Assembly: GCF_002007205.1 (NCBI RefSeq)
Contig: NZ_LAZS01000005.1
Location: 248,001-312,000, forward strand
Direction of reading: 5' to 3'
Source: Ensifer adhaerens
GTDB lineage: Bacteria > Pseudomonadota > Alphaproteobacteria > Rhizobiales > Rhizobiaceae
DNA: 64,000 nt
Positions 7,406 through 16,280 of this stretch are shown piece after piece. Numbering within the stretch: the first letter of the stretch is position 1; every line of letters begins with the position of its first letter. The notes under the pieces are model-generated. The model was not told where the DNA came from. It searched no databases and saw only the letters and a list, made by a program, of their open reading frames with translations. The position numbers were made by a program, and so were the translations under genes.

Positions 7406-8521
7406 ATGCCCTGGAGCAATCAGAATGGCGGCGGCGGCCCATGGGGCGGCGGCGGCGGTGGCAATCAGGGGGGGCCCTGGGGCCAGGGGCCGAACCGGCC
7501 GCGCGGCGGCGGCAAGGGCGGCCCACCGGATCTGGAAGAGATCATTCGCCGTGGCCAGGACCAGCTTAAGAACGTCGTTCCCGGCGGTTTCAACGGCGGC
7601 GTCGTCGCTATCGTCGGCCTGCTGATCGTTGGCTTCGTGCTGATCAACTCGATCTACACGGTGCAGCCGGACGAGCGTGGTGTCGAAATGCGCTTCGGCA
7701 AGCCGAAGGATGAAATTTCGATGCCGGGCCTGCACTATCACTTCTGGCCGCTCGAAACCGTCGAGATCGTCAAGGTGACGGAGCAGCAGCAGAATATCGG
7801 CGGCCGCTCCAGCGGTCAGTCGAATTCCGGCCTGATGCTCTCCGGCGACCAGAACATCGTCAACGTCCAGTTCTCGGTTCTCTATTCGGTCACCGACCCG
7901 AAGGCTTATCTCTTCAACGTCGAGAACCCGTCCGACACGCTGCAGCAGGTTGCCGAAAGCGCGATGCGCGAAGTCGTCGGTCGCCGTCCCGCGCAGGACA
8001 TCTTCCGTGACAATCGTCAGGCGATCGCTGCCGACGTGAAGAGCACGATCCAGGCAACGATGGACACCTACGGTACCGGCGTTTCCGTCAACACCGTCGC
8101 GATCGAGGACGCCGCACCGCCGCGCGAAGTGGCCGATGCGTTCGACGAAGTGCAGCGCGCCGAACAGGACGAGGACCGCTTCGTCGAAGAAGCCAACCAG
8201 TATGCCAACCAGGTGCTCGGCAAGGCACGCGGTCAGGGCGCGCAGATCCGCGAAGAGGCGGCCGCCTACAAGGACCGCGTCGTCAAGGAAGCGCAGGGTG
8301 AGGCACAGCGCTTCGTCTCCGTCTATGACGAATACTCCAAGGCGCCTGACGTCACCCGCAAGCGTCTCTATCTCGAAACCATGCAAGGCGTTCTCGGCAA
8401 GTCGAAGAAGGTCATCATCGACGAGAAGAACGGGCAGGGCGTTCTGCCATATCTGCCGCTGAATGAAATCGGCCGTCCGACGACGTCGGGTGCCGCAGCA
8501 GTTTCGGGAGCAGGCCAGTGA
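7406..8521 (+). CDS. hflK: FtsH protease modulator HflK
   Basis: A membrane-anchored SPFH/prohibitin-family protein that forms a large cage with HflC around the FtsH protease in the inner membrane and tunes degradation of membrane proteins. The ATG at 7406 follows AGAGAGG and gives 371 residues, starting MPWSNQNGGGG. The long Gly-rich cytoplasmic N-terminus (residues 5-40) is typical of HflK. One membrane segment follows (GVVAIVGLLIVGFVLINSIY, about residues 70-90), then the SPFH domain beginning VQPDERGVEMRFGKP and a coiled coil with EQDEDRFVEEA. The stop overlaps the GTG start of hflC. Confidence 0.95.
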   Translation: MPWSNQNGGGGPWGGGGGGNQGGPWGQGPNRPRGGGKGGPPDLEEIIRRGQDQLKNVVPGGFNGGVVAIVGLLIVGFVLINSIYTVQPDERGVEMRFGKPKDEISMPGLHYHFWPLETVEIVKVTEQQQNIGGRSSGQSNSGLMLSGDQNIVNVQFSVLYSVTDPKAYLFNVENPSDTLQQVAESAMREVVGRRPAQDIFRDNRQAIAADVKSTIQATMDTYGTGVSVNTVAIEDAAPPREVADAFDEVQRAEQDEDRFVEEANQYANQVLGKARGQGAQIREEAAAYKDRVVKEAQGEAQRFVSVYDEYSKAPDVTRKRLYLETMQGVLGKSKKVIIDEKNGQGVLPYLPLNEIGRPTTSGAAAVSGAGQ

Positions 8522-9438
8522 TCAACAATCGTACTTCCGTTATCCTGATCCTGCTCGCCGTCGTCTTCGTCGGCATCTATTCCTCGGTCTTCGTCGTCAA
8601 CGAGCGCCAGCAGGCCATCGTCGTGCGCTTCGGTCAGATCAAGGACGTCAAGACCCAGCCGGGCCTCTACTTCAAGCTGCCCTTCGCCTTCATGGATGCC
8701 GACCGCGTCCAGTACGTCGAAGATCAGGCGCTGCGCTTCGACCTCGACAACATCCGCGTCCAGGTCTCGGGCGGCAAGTTCTATGAAGTCGATGCCTTCG
8801 TCGTCTACAAGATCTCCGATCCCCGCCGCTTCCGTGAAACGGTATCGGGCGACCGCGACTCCGCGGAATCGCGCCTCAGGACCCGTCTCGACGCGTCGCT
8901 GCGTCGCGTCTACGGTCTTCGTGGCTTCGAGGCAGCGCTCTCCGACGAGCGTGCGTCGATGATGCGCGAAGTGCGCGCCGACCTCAAAACCGATGCCGAG
9001 TCGCTTGGTCTCAACATCGAGGACGTCCGCATCCGCCGTACCGACCTGACGCAGGAAGTCTCGCAGCAGACCTACGATCGCATGAAGGCCGAGCGTCTGG
9101 CGGAAGCGGAACTGATCCGCGCCCGCGGTAACGAAGAGGGCCAGCGCCGCCGTGCGATTGCCGACCGTCAGGTCGTCGAGATCGTCGCCGACGCCCAGCG
9201 CGATTCGGAAATCCTGCGCGGTGAAGGCGAAGCCGAGCGGACGAAGACCTTTGCCGACGCCTTTGCGCGCGATCCGAAGTTCTTCGAATTCTATCGTTCG
9301 ATGACGGCCTATACCCAGTCGATCGGTAGCCCGGACACGACGCTCGTGCTGTCGCCGCATTCGGAATTCTTCCGTTACTTCAATAACTCGGAAGGCACCG
9401 CGCCGGCCGCAGCACCTCAAGCAGCGACCGGAAACTAG
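8518..9438 (+). CDS. hflC: FtsH protease modulator HflC
   Basis: Partner of HflK in the FtsH-regulating membrane complex. The 306-residue protein has an N-terminal membrane anchor (VILILLAVVFVGIYSSVFVV, residues 8-27), an SPFH domain starting VNERQQAIVVRFGQI, and a long charged coiled coil around ERLAEAELIRARGNEEGQ, followed by a Pro/Ala-rich tail. Translation starts at a GTG that overlaps the hflK stop (GTGA), indicating coupled translation. DUF2065, ACT and degP genes follow on the same strand in the standard rhizobial order. Confidence 0.95.
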   Translation: MINNRTSVILILLAVVFVGIYSSVFVVNERQQAIVVRFGQIKDVKTQPGLYFKLPFAFMDADRVQYVEDQALRFDLDNIRVQVSGGKFYEVDAFVVYKISDPRRFRETVSGDRDSAESRLRTRLDASLRRVYGLRGFEAALSDERASMMREVRADLKTDAESLGLNIEDVRIRRTDLTQEVSQQTYDRMKAERLAEAELIRARGNEEGQRRRAIADRQVVEIVADAQRDSEILRGEGEAERTKTFADAFARDPKFFEFYRSMTAYTQSIGSPDTTLVLSPHSEFFRYFNNSEGTAPAAAPQAATGN

Positions 9439-9446
9439 GGCGGGCG

Positions 9447-9632
9447 ATGTCAGACTTTCTGACAGGATTTGCTTTCTTCCTGATCATCGAGGGGCTGGTG
9501 TACGCACTGGCCCCTTTGGTTTTGGTGGAAATGGCGAAGCGTTTGCCGTATGTCCCCGAACATCAGCTTCGACTGGCGGGGCTCGTTTCAGTGGCTGCCG
9601 GAGTCGGACTTGTATGGTTGCTTCGAGGATAA
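9447..9632 (+). CDS. DUF2065 small membrane protein
   Basis: A 61-residue protein with two predicted membrane helices, FLTGFAFFLIIEGLVYALAP and LAGLVSVAAGVGLVWLLRG, separated by a short polar loop (EMAKRLPYVPEHQLR). This is the usual appearance of DUF2065 (YjeT-like) proteins, which commonly sit just downstream of hflC. It begins 8 bases after the hflC stop, so it is almost certainly in the hflKC operon. Function is unknown; a role near the HflKC-FtsH complex is only suggested by position. Confidence 0.85.
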   Translation: MSDFLTGFAFFLIIEGLVYALAPLVLVEMAKRLPYVPEHQLRLAGLVSVAAGVGLVWLLRG

Positions 9633-9638
9633 TGCGAA

Positions 9639-10025
9639 ATGCCACGTAAACTGCTGATCCGCCTGGTCGATGCCGAATACGCCATCACCCGCCTCAATAT
9701 CGGCTCCAGCATACCGGAATGGTTGCCGGGGCCGGGTTTCTGGACCGTGTCGAGCTCGCGCGAAGAAATGACGCTCGTCTGCCGCGCCGCCCGCGTACCT
9801 TCCAGCGTCCAGAGCTCGCTCGGCTGGCGCTGCTTCCGCATCGAGCAGCACTTTGCCTTTGACGTGCCCGGCGTGCTTGCCTCGGTGCTTCAGCCGCTTT
9901 CGGACGCCGGCGTCGGTATCTTTGCCAATTCGACCTTCAGCACCGACTACGTCTTCGTCGCCGGCTCCGACCTCGACAAGGCGGTGCGCGCGTTGAAAGA
10001 CCATGGCCACGAACTGACGACCTGA
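9639..10025 (+). CDS. ACT domain-containing protein
   Basis: The 128-residue protein has two ACT-like halves. The first is around YAITRLNIGSSIPEWLP; the second contains FAFDVPGVLASVLQPLSDAGVGIFANSTFSTDYVFV, the ligand-type ACT segment seen in proteins related to eukaryotic CASTOR amino-acid sensors. It has no catalytic domain, so it is likely a small-molecule (amino acid) sensor or a stand-alone regulatory protein. It starts 6 bases after the DUF2065 gene, which suggests the same transcript. Confidence 0.8.
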   Translation: MPRKLLIRLVDAEYAITRLNIGSSIPEWLPGPGFWTVSSSREEMTLVCRAARVPSSVQSSLGWRCFRIEQHFAFDVPGVLASVLQPLSDAGVGIFANSTFSTDYVFVAGSDLDKAVRALKDHGHELTT

Positions 10026-10320
10026 CACGTCGCGTCCTCCGACGCATGTACAGCCCCGCAACTTCCGACCTTTCGCGGACGTCCGTGCAAGGATCAGGAA
10101 ATCGTGTTTGGACGCTTCCGAATTCCGCCTTATCCTGCAGACAAGATCAGGTGTCGCGGGACCGGCGAATAGTGTCGAGGGTCGCGCCGCTCACGCGCTG
10201 CCACGGTTTCGGCCGAGGCGAAAGTGTGCGAAATCAAAGTGCTATGGCGCAGGTGGTCATAGGCAGGAGAGGTGGCCCAGAAGCGGTTGCCCGCTGAACA
10301 GCCAGAGGAGCTTAAGCGAA

Positions 10321-11838
10321 TTGTCCACGCGAACGAAATCCCGAGCTCTCTCGCTTGGCACCACCCTGAGCGTCCTGGCGCTCGCAGGCGCGCTCTCCTT
10401 CAGCGGCACGGCGCTTGCCCAGAACACGGCGATCCTTCCGCCGTCCAATGGCCCGGCCTCCGTTGCCGATCTTGCCGCAGGCCTGCTTGACGCCGTCGTC
10501 AACATCGCGACCTCGCAGAAGGTCAAGAACGACGACGACGCGCCGGCGCCGCAGGTGCCGGAGGGCTCGCCCTACCAGCCCTATTTCGACGAGTTCTTCA
10601 AGGGCCAGCGCGACCAGGGCAACCGTCAGCGCACGGTCGAATCGCTTGGCTCCGGCTTCGTCATCGACCCGACCGGATTCATCGTCACCAACAACCACGT
10701 GATCGAGGGCGCCGACGACATCGAGATCAACTTCGCCAACGGCAGCAAGCTGAAGGCCAAACTCGTCGGCAAGGATACGAAGACCGATCTCGCGCTGTTG
10801 AAGGTCGAGCCGAAGGCGCCGCTGAAGGCCGTGCCTTTCGGCGATTCCCGCAAGATGCGCATCGGTGACTGGGTGATGGCGATCGGCAACCCGTTCGGCC
10901 TTGGTGGCTCGGTCTCCGTCGGCATCATCTCGGCGCGTGGCCGAAACATCAACGCCGGCCCCTATGACAACTTCATCCAGACGGACGCGGCGATCAACCG
11001 CGGCAATTCGGGCGGGCCGCTGTTCAACATGGCTGGCGAAGTCATCGGCATCAACACGGCGATCATCTCGCCGACGGGCGGCTCGATCGGCATCGGTTTC
11101 TCGGTGCCGACGGAGCTTGCCGCCAATGTCGTGCTGCAGCTCAAGGACTTCGGCGAGACCCGGCGCGGCTGGCTCGGCGTGCGGGTCCAGCCGGTGACTG
11201 ACGATATCGCCGAAAGCCTGAAGATGGACGCGCCGCGCGGCGCGCTCGTCTCCGGCATCATCGAGGGCGGGCCGATCACGAACGGCGAGATCAAGGCCGG
11301 CGACGTCATCGTTAAATTCGACGGTCGCGATGTCAGCGAGATGCGCGACCTGCAACGCGTCGTCGCCGAAACCGCCGTGGGCAAGGCGGTCGACGTCGTC
11401 GTTTTCCGCGACGGCAAGGAACAGACGGTCAAGGTGACGCTCGGGCGTCTCGAGGATGGCCAGCTTGCAAGCGCGCCGGCAGCGACCGGCGAAGACCAGC
11501 CGAAGGCAGACAAGCCGGAGGCAGCACCGCTGCCTGCGACCGACGTCGTGCTCGGCATGAAGCTTTCGTCGCTGAACGAGGAGGCGCGCAAGAAGTACGG
11601 CATCGCCGAAGGCGTGGATGGCGTCGTGATCACCGAGGTCGCACCGAACTCGGTGGCGGCGGAACGGCGGGTGGAGCCCGGTGACGTCATCGTCGAGGTC
11701 AGTCAGGAGGCGATGGGCACGCCCGACGACGTGGCCGACCGGGTCGAGGAGCTGAAATCCAGCGGCCGGCACAACGCGCAACTGTTGCTGGCCAACAAGA
11801 CCGGCGAACTGCGCTTCGTCACGGTCAGGGTGGACTAG
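10321..11838 (+). CDS. degP: Periplasmic serine protease DegP/HtrA (Do family)
   Basis: A periplasmic protease/chaperone that degrades misfolded envelope proteins. I choose the TTG at 10321: it has AGAGGAG 11 bases upstream and places a normal Sec signal peptide (LSVLALAGALSFSGTALA, cleavage before QNT) at the N-terminus, giving 505 residues. Longer readings have no signal peptide at their start. The catalytic triad is visible: His in NNHVIEGAD (about residue 125), Asp in KTDLALLKV, Ser in RGNSGGPLFN (about residue 228). Two PDZ domains follow (from RRGWLGVRVQPV and from VVLGMKLSSLNEEARKKYG). It is separated from the upstream ACT gene by about 295 bases, which probably hold its own promoter. 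Confidence 0.94.
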   Translation: MSTRTKSRALSLGTTLSVLALAGALSFSGTALAQNTAILPPSNGPASVADLAAGLLDAVVNIATSQKVKNDDDAPAPQVPEGSPYQPYFDEFFKGQRDQGNRQRTVESLGSGFVIDPTGFIVTNNHVIEGADDIEINFANGSKLKAKLVGKDTKTDLALLKVEPKAPLKAVPFGDSRKMRIGDWVMAIGNPFGLGGSVSVGIISARGRNINAGPYDNFIQTDAAINRGNSGGPLFNMAGEVIGINTAIISPTGGSIGIGFSVPTELAANVVLQLKDFGETRRGWLGVRVQPVTDDIAESLKMDAPRGALVSGIIEGGPITNGEIKAGDVIVKFDGRDVSEMRDLQRVVAETAVGKAVDVVVFRDGKEQTVKVTLGRLEDGQLASAPAATGEDQPKADKPEAAPLPATDVVLGMKLSSLNEEARKKYGIAEGVDGVVITEVAPNSVAAERRVEPGDVIVEVSQEAMGTPDDVADRVEELKSSGRHNAQLLLANKTGELRFVTVRVD

Positions 11839-12019
11839 GGTAAATTGCGCCTTTCCCCGACCTTGCGTCGCGGCCTCGGATCTGTGCCGCGACGTTGCCT
11901 TCGCCTGAAGGCTATTGCCTGAGTCTTTTCAAGGAGATCGCCTGCCGGGCTGACGCGCTGAGTCCGCTTCTTCAGTTTTTGATTCAAGACCCTAGTCCCT
12001 CGGTGTCCGACAGGGACCA

Positions 12020-12200
12020 GCCCCTCATCCCCCTGCCGCGACCTTCTCCCCGCCAAGCGGGGAGAAGGGGCGTTGCCGCTGCCGCTCGCGATACTGCCGC
12101 CGCCTATCACCTTTTTCGCCGAGCGGATTTCAGGACGAAAGTTGAGCCGTGGCGCGCGTTCCCTCTCCCCGCCTGCGGGCAGAAGGTTAGGGTGAGGGGC
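12020..12200 (-). repeat. Composite palindromic intergenic repeat (reverse orientation)
   Basis: The stretch starts with CCCCTCATCC and a hairpin built on TTCTCCCCGC/GCGGGGAGAA. It ends with CTCTCCCCGC followed by TTAGGGTGAGGGG. It is the reverse complement of the units at 30062-30461, 31751-31944 and 53904-54117: module A (CCCTCACCCTAACCCTCTCC plus palindrome) and module B (palindrome plus GGCCGGCAGGCCGGATGAGGGG) about 100 bases apart. This copy is more degenerate than the others. The form is that of a rhizobial RIME-like intergenic element; I cannot confirm the named family. Confidence 0.7.
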
Positions 12201-12244
12201 AAATCCTGGGAGACACTTAGGGGCCGCACGCACCGGAATTGGCA

Positions 12245-12352
12245 TCAACTCTCATGGCTCGGGCAGGCCGCCGCGCGCGGGTGCGTCCCGTGCGCCCGCT
12301 GGAAGGTCGCCAACCGCAGCGCTTCGAACAGGATTTCGATGATCGCAAGCAT
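12245..12352 (-). CDS. Micro-ORF, 35 residues, with strong Shine-Dalgarno
   Basis: A short frame on the minus strand begins with an ATG at 12352, preceded by an unusually good ribosome binding site (AGAAAGGAGGTGCGACC-ATG). It encodes 35 residues: an amphipathic/hydrophobic first half (MLAIIEILFEALRLATF) and a basic, His/Ala-rich second half ending at TGA 12245. It is divergent from the LysR regulator starting at 12445. No homologue is recognised. The ribosome site is the main evidence. Confidence 0.4.
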   Translation of the reverse strand: MLAIIEILFEALRLATFQRAHGTHPRAAACPSHES

Positions 12353-12444
12353 GGTCGCACCTCCTTTCTGACCACCATTTCATCGCACTTGCGGGCATCG
12401 CTCAAACGAGTTTACAGTCGCCTTCGAATAACTTGAGGTTATGC

Positions 12445-13341
12445 ATGAAGCGCGGCCGGTTGCCCCTGACAGCGTTGCGGAGTTTCGAGGCGGCGGGACG
12501 GCTGGAGAGCTTCACGCTGGCTGCATCGGAGCTTTTCGTCTCGCAGGCCGCCATCAGCCGGCAAGTGCGCGAACTCGAGGAACTGATCGGTCGGCCGCTG
12601 TTTGAACGGCTCCACCGCGGCGTGCGGCTGACGGCCGATGGCGAGGCGCTGCTCGGCACGCTGACCGCGGCCTTCGACATGGTCGGCGAAAGCCTTGATG
12701 CGCTCTCGGGGCGGCGGTTTTCGCAGACGCTGAAGGTCAGCGCCGAACCCTCGTTCGCCGGCTGCTGGCTGGTGCCGCATCTGCAGGAATTTCAGGAGGC
12801 GCATCCGGAAATCGACCTGGTGATCGACGCCGATCCGCGGCTTTCCGAGTTTCGCAGCGGCGAAGCCGACATCGCCATTCGCCACAGCCTGACGGCCGAA
12901 CGCTGGCCGCGGGTCGAAGCGCGCCCTTTGGCGCGGGTGGAAATGATCCCGGTAATCGCGCCAGCTCTTGCCAGGGCCGGCCGGCCGCTTGATCGGCCGG
13001 AGGACCTGTTGCAGCACGCGCTTCTGCACGAGGACAACCGCGCGCTCTGGGAGCAATGGTTCGCGGCTGCGGGTGCTGCGCCGGTCAAGCTTGAACGCGG
13101 CGCCATCTTCGCCGATGGCGCGATGGTGCTGCAGGCGACGCTTCGAGGCAATGGTGTCGGCCTGCTCGACCGTGATCATGCGCTCGACGATCTCGCAGCC
13201 GGAAGGCTGATCCGGCCCTTCGACGTTTCGGTGCCCTATGGGGCGTTCTTTCTCGTGGCTCGACGTTTCGAGACGCTTTCCGATGCGGCGCAGGCGTTCG
13301 TCGCCTGGATCGAGCGGAGCTATCCGGGCTGCGCGCGATAG
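12445..13341 (+). CDS. LysR family transcriptional regulator, GcvA-like
   Basis: The protein has 298 residues starting at the ATG 12445 (MKRGRLPLTALRSFEA). The N-terminal winged helix-turn-helix (TLAASELFVSQAAISRQVRELEE, about residues 23-45) and the C-terminal substrate-binding fold are clear. The segment around SAEPSFAGCWLVPHLQEF and EADIAIRHS is typical of the GcvA/AmpR-like branch. The target is unknown. The only divergent neighbour is the 35-residue micro-ORF; the downstream GNAT gene is convergent. Confidence 0.9.
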   Translation: MKRGRLPLTALRSFEAAGRLESFTLAASELFVSQAAISRQVRELEELIGRPLFERLHRGVRLTADGEALLGTLTAAFDMVGESLDALSGRRFSQTLKVSAEPSFAGCWLVPHLQEFQEAHPEIDLVIDADPRLSEFRSGEADIAIRHSLTAERWPRVEARPLARVEMIPVIAPALARAGRPLDRPEDLLQHALLHEDNRALWEQWFAAAGAAPVKLERGAIFADGAMVLQATLRGNGVGLLDRDHALDDLAAGRLIRPFDVSVPYGAFFLVARRFETLSDAAQAFVAWIERSYPGCAR

Positions 13342-13371
13342 GTCCGGCAGGACAGTGAGGGGCAATCCCGT

Positions 13372-13938
13372 CTACTTCGCCCGCCGCGCCCGCCATTCCT
13401 CGGCTGTGATGGCGTAAAGCACATGCCGCATCAGCGCCGGGTGATCGGCGGGAACGCGGGGATGGTCGAAGTCGCGGCTGGCGTCACGGCGCATGCCGAT
13501 CCGCTTCATCACCGCGGTCGAGCGGGCATTGGCCGCGACGGCGAAGGAGACGACCTCGCTCAGGCCCTTTTCCTCAAAGCCGTAGCGCAGGAGGTCGGAG
13601 GCCGCTTCGGTCACGTAGCCTTTTCCCCAATAGGGCGTCGAAAGCCGCCAGCCGATTTCGACGGTGCCGTTTGGCAGGTGTGGCTCCAGATCGGTGAGCG
13701 CGAGGCCGCAAAAACCGATCGGCCGGTCGTCGGCCTTGAGTGCCACGGCGAAGAAGCCGAAGCCGGTCTCGGCGATGCCCTTGCCGACGCGATCGAACAG
13801 CGCGTCTGATTCCGCGCGGCTGCGGCGGAAGGGAAAGAATTCCATCACCTTGGGATCGCTGTTGATCGTAAAGAAGAGGTCGCGGTCGCTCTCCTTCCAG
13901 GCGCGGATGCGCAGCCGCTCGGTCTCGGAGATGATCAT
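13372..13938 (-). CDS. GNAT acetyltransferase, RimJ/RimL type
   Basis: The protein has 188 residues starting TERLRIRAWKESDRD, the usual opening of the RimJ/RimL-like branch. The acetyl-CoA pyrophosphate-binding segment is WGKGYVTEAASDLLRYGF, and the late AANARSTAVMKRIGM motif is present. These enzymes acetylate protein N-termini or small amines from acetyl-CoA; the acceptor here is unknown. Its ATG overlaps the serB stop (4 bases), so it is the second gene of a serB operon. Confidence 0.88.
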   Translation of the reverse strand: MIISETERLRIRAWKESDRDLFFTINSDPKVMEFFPFRRSRAESDALFDRVGKGIAETGFGFFAVALKADDRPIGFCGLALTDLEPHLPNGTVEIGWRLSTPYWGKGYVTEAASDLLRYGFEEKGLSEVVSFAVAANARSTAVMKRIGMRRDASRDFDHPRVPADHPALMRHVLYAITAEEWRARRAK

Positions 13939-14822
13939 CCGGCGAAATCCGTCTTGCGATAGCCCTGCAGATAGAGAAGGGCGGTCAGGTCGCCGTGGTC
14001 GATGCGGACCTTCGCCTGTTCGGCAACCACGGGCTTGGCATGCAGCGCCACGCCGGTGCCGGCAAGTTGGATCATGCCGAGATCGTTGGCGCCATCGCCG
14101 ACGGCAAGGGCCTCGTCCGTCGAGATGCCGAGGCGGCCGGCGATATCGATGAGCGCATCGACCTTGGCCTGCTTGCCGAGGATCGGGCTGGCGACCTCGC
14201 CGGTGAGGATGCCTGCGTCGGCGATCAGCGTGTTGGCGCGGTTCTCGTCAAAGCCGAGCATGTCGGCAATCGGGCCGGTAAAGACGGTGAAGCCGCCGGA
14301 GACGAGCGCGGCATAGTGCCCCTTGCTCTTCATCGTCGCGATCAGCTGCTTGCCGCCCGGCGTCAGCGTGATGCGCTTGGAAATTACCTCGTCGACGACG
14401 CTGAGCGGCAGGCCTTTCAGCAGCGCGACGCGTTCGGTCAGCGCCGGCTCGAAGGCGATTTCGCCGTTCATGGCGCGCGCGGTGATATCAGCCACCTTGT
14501 CTTTCAGGCCGACTTCGGCGGCGAGTTCGTCGATGCATTCCTGGCCGATCATGGTCGAGTCCATGTCGGCGATGAGCAGCCTCTTGCGGCGGCTCTCGGC
14601 GTCCTGCACGGCGACGTCGACGGGCGCGTTTGCGATGACGCCGCGCAGCAGCGCTTCGGCCGCATCCGGATCGGTGCCATCGGCGAGCGCGATGTCGCAG
14701 GCGATGCCGTCGGCGAGCCAGTAGAGGCCGGATGCCTTGACGGCATCAGCGGCGGCTTCTGCCAGTGCTGGCGTCAGAACAGGATTTGACGGATTGGCGA
14801 TAAGCGTGGCAACGAGAGCCAT
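13935..14822 (-). CDS. serB: Phosphoserine phosphatase SerB
   Basis: Dephosphorylates phosphoserine in the last step of serine synthesis. The ATG at 14822 (MALVATLI) gives 295 residues: a poorly conserved N-terminal ACT-like region (1-75) and a HAD phosphatase domain with the nucleophile motif DMDSTMI, GLPLSVVDEVI, VSGGFTVFTGPIA (motif II Ser), the Lys in ILGKQAK and the motif III GDGANDLGMI. Longer in-frame starts exist but run antisense into miaA. The start codon overlaps that of the divergent miaA within the tetranucleotide CATG at 14820-14823. Confidence 0.95.
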   Translation of the reverse strand: MALVATLIANPSNPVLTPALAEAAADAVKASGLYWLADGIACDIALADGTDPDAAEALLRGVIANAPVDVAVQDAESRRKRLLIADMDSTMIGQECIDELAAEVGLKDKVADITARAMNGEIAFEPALTERVALLKGLPLSVVDEVISKRITLTPGGKQLIATMKSKGHYAALVSGGFTVFTGPIADMLGFDENRANTLIADAGILTGEVASPILGKQAKVDALIDIAGRLGISTDEALAVGDGANDLGMIQLAGTGVALHAKPVVAEQAKVRIDHGDLTALLYLQGYRKTDFAG

Positions 14823-15732
14823 GGACAACAACCTTGATACCGAGAGCGACGCGATCCTGATAACCGGGCCGACCGCCAGCGGCAAGTCTGCGCTTGCCGT
14901 CGAACTGGCGCGCCGGCATGGCGGCGTGGTCGTCAATGCCGACAGCATGCAGGTCTACGACACGTTGCGGCTGCTGACGGCACGGCCGGACGAGGCCGAC
15001 ATGGGCGGCATCGAGCACTGTCTTTACGGCCATGTGCCGGCGGCATCCGCCTATTCCACCGGTGCCTGGGCGCGTGAAGCGCAGGCGCTGGTCGTGCGGC
15101 TCAAGGACGAGGGACGCTTGCCGGTTTTTGTCGGCGGCACGGGGCTCTATTTCAAGGCGTTGACCGGCGGTCTCTCCGATATGCCCGAGATTCCGGCCGC
15201 GATCCGCGAAAGGCTGCGCGAGCGGTTGAAGACGGAGGGGCCGGAAGGCCTTCACCGGGACCTTTTGGCCAAAGATCCGGAAACGGCGGCGACGCTGAAG
15301 CCGGGCGACGGCCAGCGGATCGTGCGCGCGCTCGAAGTGACGGAGGCGACCGGCAAGCCGATCCGCTTCTTCCAGAAGCAGACGGGGCCGATCATCGTCA
15401 ACCCGGACCGGGCGGCGAAGTATGTGGTGCTGCCGGAGCGCAAGCTCCTGCACGACCGCATCAATCGCCGCTTCGAGCTGATGCTCTCACGCGGCGCGAT
15501 CGACGAGGTCAAGGCGCTGCTTGCGCTCGACCTTTCGTCGGAAATGCCCGTGATGAAGGCGATCGGCGTCAGCCAGATCGCAGCACTATTGAGGGGTGAG
15601 CTCGACGAGGCCGAAGTGGTCGAGATGGGCGCGGCCGCCACGCGGCAATATGCCAAGCGCCAGATGACCTGGTTCCGCAACCAGCTTGATGAAAGCTGGC
15701 GACGCATCGAGAACGCGGGCGAAGTGCTCTGA
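14821..15732 (+). CDS. miaA: tRNA dimethylallyltransferase MiaA
   Basis: Transfers a dimethylallyl group to A37 of tRNAs reading UNN codons. The protein has 303 residues from ATG 14821 (MDNNLDTE), with the P-loop GPTASGKS near the N-terminus, VVNADSMQVYDTL, VGGTGLYFKALTGGLSDMP and the C-terminal RQYAKRQMTWFRNQ, all diagnostic of MiaA. An alternative GTG/ATG further upstream would only extend into the serB coding region. Because serB starts on the opposite strand at the same bases, each gene's initiation signals must lie within the other's coding sequence. Confidence 0.95.
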   Translation: MDNNLDTESDAILITGPTASGKSALAVELARRHGGVVVNADSMQVYDTLRLLTARPDEADMGGIEHCLYGHVPAASAYSTGAWAREAQALVVRLKDEGRLPVFVGGTGLYFKALTGGLSDMPEIPAAIRERLRERLKTEGPEGLHRDLLAKDPETAATLKPGDGQRIVRALEVTEATGKPIRFFQKQTGPIIVNPDRAAKYVVLPERKLLHDRINRRFELMLSRGAIDEVKALLALDLSSEMPVMKAIGVSQIAALLRGELDEAEVVEMGAAATRQYAKRQMTWFRNQLDESWRRIENAGEVL

Positions 15733-15757
15733 AACACAGAGTGACGCCAGCGGTCGA

Positions 15758-16159
15758 TCAGTCCGCCAAATTCAGTTGCCAGGACACGCCGAAGCGGTCG
15801 TTGACCCAGCTGAAGCGCTGGCTGAAGCCGTAATTATCGAGCGGCATCAGCACCGCCCCGCCTTCGGCGAGCATGCCCGAGAGCGTGATGATCTCGTCCT
15901 CGCTCTGGCATTCGACGAAGAAGGAAAAGGACGGAGTGAAGTCGAAGGCGTGCCGGACCGGGCTGTCGATGCACTTGACGCGCTGAGCGCCGAGCCGGAA
16001 AAGCGCCACCTTGACGCTGCCTTCGGGGCCTTGCTCGTCCGGGCCATAGCGCTCGACGTCGAGCACTTCGGCATTGGGGAAGAGCGAGACGTAGAACGCC
16101 ATGGCGTCGTCGGCAACACCGTTCTGGAACATCAGGAAGGGGGTGATGCTTGCGACCAT
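15758..16159 (-). CDS. VOC family protein, PhnB-like
   Basis: A 133-residue single-domain protein of the PhnB/3-demethylubiquinone-methyltransferase-like branch of the vicinal oxygen chelate fold. It opens ITPFLMFQNGVADDAMAFYVSLFPNAEVLDVERYG and ends GGAVLMPLDNYGFSQRFSWVNDRFGVSWQLNL. The ATG at 16159 has GGGAG eight bases upstream. The catalytic role is unknown; many relatives carry no proven activity. It is convergent with miaA. Confidence 0.85.
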   Translation of the reverse strand: MVASITPFLMFQNGVADDAMAFYVSLFPNAEVLDVERYGPDEQGPEGSVKVALFRLGAQRVKCIDSPVRHAFDFTPSFSFFVECQSEDEIITLSGMLAEGGAVLMPLDNYGFSQRFSWVNDRFGVSWQLNLAD

Positions 16160-16280
16160 GGCGTGCTCCCGTCTTCGTCGGTCGTTTGACAGCCTTTGGA
16201 GCGATACACCCCCGGGATGTCGCGACGACAACGGGCGGCTTGCCCGATTGTTCCCTTTCCCGCGCCCCCATCCGCCGCAG

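Noticed and set aside
10108-10320. 71-codon extension of DegP upstream of TTG 10321
   Set aside because: It would bury the signal peptide inside the protein; the TTG has a good ribosome site.
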